A stretch of DNA of 64,000 nt, from positions 1 to 64,000 of the forward strand of contig JANXUR010000068.1 in the NCBI GenBank assembly GCA_025356095.1. Reading direction: 5' to 3'. Positions 60,455 through 64,000 of this stretch are shown piece after piece. The notes beneath the pieces were generated by a model, which saw only the letters and a program-made list of their open reading frames with translations, did not search any database and was not told where the DNA came from. Numbering within the stretch: position 1 is the first letter of the stretch; each line of letters starts with the position of its first letter. The position numbers were made by a program, and so were the translations under genes. Origin of the DNA: Acidobacteriaceae bacterium. GTDB taxonomy: Bacteria > Acidobacteriota > Terriglobia > Terriglobales > Acidobacteriaceae.

Positions 60455-60660
60455 GATTTCTTACCTGTTGGCCTGCAAAAAGTACCGCCTGTTCTAGAAA
60501 CCGAACAAGTGAAATCAATTGCTTAGCGTTGGCCTCTGGAATGCTACTGTCAATGCAAGACGAAGTGGCACGCAACGGGCGCAATCGGGAAGACTTCGGC
60601 CAGAGGTTCCGGTAGCGCCCTTGCATTTTTCACGATGTCGCACGATGTCGCTGGGATACC

Positions 60661-60751
60661 GCGCAACGACCCGGCACAACGACCCAGCACAACGACCCGG
60701 CGCAACGACCCGGCGCAAATACCGGGCACAAATACCGGGCACCGACCGAAC
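60661..60751. repeat. Seven 13-base tandem repeats
   Basis: GCGCAACGACCCG, GCACAACGACCCA, GCACAACGACCCG, GCGCAACGACCCG, GCGCAAATACCGG, GCACAAATACCGG and GCACCGACCGAAC follow without gaps. Two sub-types (ACGACCC and AATACCG) each occur more than once, so amplification happened at least twice. Confidence 0.93.
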
Positions 60752-60773
60752 GTTTCTCAGGCACCCACAGCCG

Positions 60774-61001
60774 CTACGCTAATACCAACTTTTCCGCGAT
60801 GTCCAGCCCAGCCTGCCGCAGCAGCCGAGTGATAGTAGGCTCGTTCAGACGCGTGGCATCGTACTCCACACGCACCGTACGGGCGCTTTCGTCGAACACC
60901 AGATTGCGCACTCCATAGACCTCGCGAAAGGCACCGATGCCCCGTAAATCCGCCTCAGCGGGCGATCTGCCATAGCGATATGCAACTTCCACTGCTGTCA
61001 T
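60774..61001 (-). CDS. HMA-like small protein without cysteines (75 aa)
   Basis: From ATG 61001 (CAGGAG upstream) the product MTAVEVAYRYGRSPAEADLRG ... VYGVRNLVFDESARTVRVEYDATRLNEPTITRLLRQAGLDI has the strand-helix-strand-strand-helix-strand pattern of heavy-metal-associated domains. The metal-binding CxxC is absent and the protein has no cysteine at all. It may bind a partner rather than copper. Its closeness to sodC and copA suggests a copper-related role; longer readings to 61157 cross a DNA repeat and are unlikely. Confidence 0.7.
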   Translation of the reverse strand: MTAVEVAYRYGRSPAEADLRGIGAFREVYGVRNLVFDESARTVRVEYDATRLNEPTITRLLRQAGLDIAEKLVLA

Positions 61002-61150
61002 AAACACCACGCTCCTGAAGATCAGTCTGCGGAGACCGCACTCCCGCTCGCCGTGCGCTCTCCGCTCACCACCGTAACGAAATCGTATTGAGATCGTAAC
61101 GAAATCGTCGCGAACCCGCAGCTTGCAGGCTCTTGCGCGACCCCATTTAC

Positions 61151-61190
61151 TGCCCAATCCTTACCCAATCCTTACCCAATCCTTACCAAA
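61151..61190. repeat. Three and a half 11-base tandem repeats
   Basis: TGCCCAATCCT, TACCCAATCCT, TACCCAATCCT and TACCAAA fill the spacer between sodC and the HMA-like gene. Confidence 0.88.
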
Positions 61191-61196
61191 CGACGA

Positions 61197-61718
61197 TTAC
61201 TGCACAATCACGCCGCAAGCAATGCGGTCGCCCGCGCTGCCAGAAGGATCAGTCTTACCATCGTCTGGCTTGGCGTGAATAATTAACGCGGTGCCACCGT
61301 TGCTGAACACCGAATGATTCGTAATGCCAAAGGCTACGTCGTCATTCGTCCAAGTGAACTTGGCCGTGCCGTTGGCCTTGACAATAAAGTTGGGCATATC
61401 GCCAGCATGGTGGCCTTCCGGCGTCTCCCGGCCATGCTTGCGGCCTTCTGGATTAAAGTGCGGGCCCGCGCTCTTGAAGTCGGGTGCATCGCACTTGGCA
61501 TTCTGGTGAATGTGAAAGGCATGCTCTCCTTGCGGCAGATTCTTGAACTTGGCTTCAATTTTGATGGCGGTGCCAGAAGGCTTTAGCTCGGCTATGCCGA
61601 CGCTCTCGCCCTTGGCGTTCTTCAATTCCACCTTCACGGGCTTCTGCTTGGCAGCCGCAGCGGGCAGCACGCACAGTCCCAATACCAGCGATGCGATGAA
61701 AAGTTGTTTGGTCGGCAT
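61197..61718 (-). CDS. sodC: Periplasmic Cu/Zn superoxide dismutase
   Basis: A 173-residue exported enzyme that dismutates superoxide. Signal peptide [23 protein letters not shown]. Metal ligands are present: HAFHIHQ (copper), [12 protein letters not shown] and HHAGDMPN (bridging and zinc His, zinc Asp), and IIHAKPDD. The disulfide cysteines lie in NAKCDAP and RIACGVI, and the active-site Arg is in GDRIACG. All key residues look intact. ATG 61718 was chosen over the upstream MLAM. Transcription is divergent from copA. Confidence 0.96.
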   Translation of the reverse strand: MPTKQLFIASLVLGLCVLPAAAAKQKPVKVELKNAKGESVGIAELKPSGTAIKIEAKFKNLPQGEHAFHIHQNAKCDAPDFKSAGPHFNPEGRKHGRETPEGHHAGDMPNFIVKANGTAKFTWTNDDVAFGITNHSVFSNGGTALIIHAKPDDGKTDPSGSAGDRIACGVIVQ

Positions 61719-61855
61719 AGCAAGCATTATAGAGCGAATCGAGCCTCGGAATCAGCCCCAAAAGTCGGCCCAAGAGCTTGCCTGAGTCTGGCGTCACCTT
61801 CAGCCTGTCGTTAGAAATTAGAAAATGCAACAATAGAGCCATCGAAAAACCTTGC

Positions 61856-64000
61856 GTGAACCCTGCCGAGCCCAACTCGCCCGCTGTGCCCGCTGCCCAA
61901 GTAGCGATTGACCCGGTGTGCGGCATGAAGGTGAACCCCGGGACCGCGAAGTTCCGCACGGAACATGCGGGTGAGCCCTACTACTTCTGCTGCGCTGGCT
62001 GCCAAAATAAGTTCACTGCCGATCCAGCGCACTATCTGGCAAAGCCGCCTTCGTTGGCCGCCATGGGGCATGGTTCCGGGTTGATAGGCATCGGTGGCAC
62101 AACTGCGATGGCGGGCGTTCAGTCTGCGCCTCCGGTTGGCGCTCCGCCCAAGCCCGGCAAAGCCATTGTGTGGGTTTGCCCCATGGACCCCGAAGTCCGG
62201 GAGAGCCAACCGGTTCCATGCCCCATCTGTGGCATGGCGCTGGAGCCCGAGACCATTGACATGGAAGCGCCGGAGGCTGGCAATCCTGAGCTTGCCAGCA
62301 TGACGCGCCGGTTATGGATTGCGCTGGCCTTTACGGTTCCTTTGTTTGCACTGGCCATGCTGCCCATGGTCATCCCCAGGGTCAACCCCATGAGCTTCAA
62401 CATTGGGCATGCGTTGTCAATGCCGCGGCTTTCGCTGGTGTGGCTACAACTCGTCCTTGCCACCCCGGTGGTCCTCGGCTGCGGATGGCCTTTTTTCGAG
62501 CGTGCCTGGCTTTCGCTGCGCAACCGCAGCGCTAATATGTTTACGCTCATCGGTATAGGGACGGGAGCGGCGTACTTGTACAGTTTGGCGGCGACCCTCG
62601 CCCCGTCGTTGTTTCCGGCTGCAACCCAGACCATGAGCGGCCATCCTGACGTTTACTTTGAGGCATCGGCCGCCATCATCACGCTCGTACTACTAGGGCA
62701 GGTGATGGAGCTACGCGCACGTTCGCAAACCAGCGGAGCTTTGCGCGCGCTGCTCAACCTGAGTCCGCCGGTGGCACGCAAGGTGTTTGCGGTGGGTGGG
62801 CAGTCCCCAGAAGTTGAAATTGCGCTGGCGCAAGTTGCCGTCGGCGACCTGCTGCGGGTTCGCCCGGGGGAGAAGATCCCGGTGGATGGCATTCTCACCG
62901 AAGGCACCAGCAGTGTGGATGAATCCATGCTGACGGGCGAATCGGTGCCAGTAGAAAAGGAGGCGGGTGACCGGGTGATTGGGGCTACGCTGAACGGCCG
63001 CGGCTCGTTTTTGATGCGCGCCGAGCGCGTGGGAAGCGCCACCGTGCTGGCGCAAATTGTGCAGATGGTGAGCCAGGCCCAACGCAGCCGCGCTCCCATT
63101 CAGCGCCTCGCCGATCGGGTTTCCGCCTACTTTGTGCCAGCGGTAATCGCAGTCTCTGCCATTACCTTCCTGTTCTGGCGCATCCTCGGCCCCGAGCCGC
63201 GATTGAGCCACGCCATCGTCAATGCGGTCGCTGTCCTGATCATAGCTTGCCCTTGTGCGCTGGGCCTTGCCACGCCGATGGCGATTATGGTCGGCACGGG
63301 GCGGGGGGCATCGGCGGGAGTTTTGGTGAAGAATGCCGAAGCGCTGGAGACGCTGGAACAAGTTGAAGTGCTGATTGTGGATAAGACCGGCACACTGACC
63401 GAAGGCAGGCCGAGCGTGGTGGCCATGCATTCCTTTGGCGCGCTTGCGGAAGCAGATTGGCTTCGCCTTGCCGCCAGTGCTGAGCAGGGAAGCGAACACC
63501 CGCTGGCGGGCGCAGTGCTAGCCGCTGCCAAAGCTCGCACGCTAGCGCTTGCGCCGGTGGCGGACTTCCATGCGACCGCCGGGCAGGGGATTGCCGCTAA
63601 CGTGAGGAGCGTACGCGTGCTGCTTGGTTCCGCGGCGTGGCTGGAAGCGAATGGCGTGGCTATGCCCTCTGCCGACGCTGACCCCCAAGTGGAGTCATCG
63701 CGCACTCCGCTAACGCGCGTTTTTGTAGCGATTGACGGCCAGTGCGCTGGCTCGCTCGACATTGCCGACGCGCTACGTCCTCACGCCCAGGCGCTGGTGC
63801 ATGAACTGACGACTGCGGGGCTGCGGGTGGTTATGCTGACGGGTGACCAGCCCGCTGTGGCGCGAGCGGTTGCCGCCGAAGCTGGGATTGGTGAGTGGCA
63901 AGCGGCGATGCGTCCCGAAGATAAGGCTGCCTACATTCGTCGTTTGCAATCGCAAGGCTGGAAGGTGGCCATGGCCGGAGACGGCATCAATGACGCGCCT
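61856..64000 (+). CDS. copA: Copper/silver P1B-type ATPase with N-terminal YHS and HMBD metal domains (3' end beyond window)
   Basis: 715 codons are visible from GTG 61856. Instead of CxxC HMA domains, the N-terminus has a YHS/TRASH domain ([15 protein letters not shown] ... [20 protein letters not shown]) and a heavy-metal-binding domain ([10 protein letters not shown] ... [11 protein letters not shown]). Eight membrane helices follow. The ion motif [11 protein letters not shown] lies near residue 464, the phosphorylated Asp in DKTGTLTEG near 508, SEHPLAG in the nucleotide domain and GDGINDAP at the cut end. TGES is present in the actuator ([15 protein letters not shown]). It exports Cu+ or Ag+ from the cytoplasm. 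The start lacks a good ribosome site and the frame is open further upstream, so the first residues are uncertain. Confidence 0.95.
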   Translation, partial: MNPAEPNSPAVPAAQVAIDPVCGMKVNPGTAKFRTEHAGEPYYFCCAGCQNKFTADPAHYLAKPPSLAAMGHGSGLIGIGGTTAMAGVQSAPPVGAPPKPGKAIVWVCPMDPEVRESQPVPCPICGMALEPETIDMEAPEAGNPELASMTRRLWIALAFTVPLFALAMLPMVIPRVNPMSFNIGHALSMPRLSLVWLQLVLATPVVLGCGWPFFERAWLSLRNRSANMFTLIGIGTGAAYLYSLAATLAPSLFPAATQTMSGHPDVYFEASAAIITLVLLGQVMELRARSQTSGALRALLNLSPPVARKVFAVGGQSPEVEIALAQVAVGDLLRVRPGEKIPVDGILTEGTSSVDESMLTGESVPVEKEAGDRVIGATLNGRGSFLMRAERVGSATVLAQIVQMVSQAQRSRAPIQRLADRVSAYFVPAVIAVSAITFLFWRILGPEPRLSHAIVNAVAVLIIACPCALGLATPMAIMVGTGRGASAGVLVKNAEALETLEQVEVLIVDKTGTLTEGRPSVVAMHSFGALAEADWLRLAASAEQGSEHPLAGAVLAAAKARTLALAPVADFHATAGQGIAANVRSVRVLLGSAAWLEANGVAMPSADADPQVESSRTPLTRVFVAIDGQCAGSLDIADALRPHAQALVHELTTAGLRVVMLTGDQPAVARAVAAEAGIGEWQAAMRPEDKAAYIRRLQSQGWKVAMAGDGINDAP

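Larger units (their letters stand above)
60291..60773. other. Repeat-rich intergenic region
   Basis: This 483-base spacer holds two different tandem repeat arrays (60401-60454 and 60661-60751) and a 10-base duplication CACGATGTCG at 60632-60651. I see no gene; weak open readings on both strands are produced by the repeats. Confidence 0.6.

Noticed and set aside
60661-60751. Possible CRISPR array
   Set aside because: Units are 13 bases and contiguous with no spacers; no cas genes are in the window.

Overview
The window looks like chromosomal DNA of an acidobacterium (Acidobacteriota, Terriglobia-like). This is inferred from gene content: a very long Oar-type TonB-dependent receptor, secreted proteins with FG-GAP or beta-helix repeats followed by choice-of-anchor (HYDIN/ASPM-like) domains, several DUF-type secreted proteins and ECF sigma/anti-sigma pairs. 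No 16S gene is present, so the placement is by family recognition only. Both ends cut genes: the TonB receptor at the left and a copper P1B-ATPase at the right.

Layout. 1-3.6 kb: TonB-dependent receptor (minus). 4-6.8 kb: a secreted PstS-like binding protein behind a Pho-box-like triple repeat, and a secreted alpha/beta-hydrolase-fold protein. 7-14.8 kb: tRNA-Arg(CCT), a DinB-like protein that appears to start at ATT, a TPR lipoprotein-like or secreted protein, an unusual double nickel/cobalt transporter fusion, a polyprenol-type glycosyltransferase, a class I aminotransferase and a small TPR protein. 14.8-24 kb: a secreted protein of unknown function, a DUF885 peptidase, a D-2-hydroxyacid dehydrogenase, an Xre-RES toxin-antitoxin pair, an M48 metalloprotease and a Tat-exported class V aminotransferase. 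24-30 kb: an IS481-type transposase remnant, a zinc-ribbon membrane protein overlapping yidD, an ECF sigma factor with a small membrane partner, a BNR propeller protein, a small CxxC protein and a second ECF sigma/zinc-finger anti-sigma pair. 30-41.5 kb: lytic transglycosylase, lspA, ileS, two divergent TonB-C-domain proteins, a persulfide dioxygenase-rhodanese fusion and an orphan antitoxin. 41.8-47.4 kb: rdgB, a small secreted protein, a membrane thioredoxin-like protein, a double UspA protein, a BlaR/BlaI-like pair and a YegP-like protein. 47.8-54.2 kb: a 1126-residue FG-GAP protein, a small HTH operon with a clear operator dyad and a 27-residue membrane peptide, and an exported amidohydrolase. 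54.2-64 kb: MATE transporter, SDR remnant, two near-identical tRNA-Arg genes flanking a beta-helix adhesin-like gene, then a copper/oxidative group (Cys-less HMA-like protein, sodC, copA).

Functional links. Envelope biogenesis and stress dominate: TonB receptor and TonB proteins, lytic transglycosylase, LspA, M48 and M56 proteases, two ECF systems, SodC and CopA. The gene order gives several likely regulatory units: PhoB on the PstS-like gene, Xre autoregulation of the Xre-RES pair, HTH autoregulation at 51.4 kb, and BlaI control of the M56 protease.

The most striking signal not explained by genes is a class of short imperfect tandem repeats (unit 9-18 bp, 3-7 copies, a different sequence at each locus). 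They sit in at least eleven places, mostly in spacers right next to gene starts or stops. No classical new defence system or CRISPR array was seen. The best candidates for undescribed biology are these repeats, the TonB protein with 40-residue internal repeats, the ECF plus small-membrane-partner unit, and the HTH/microprotein operon.
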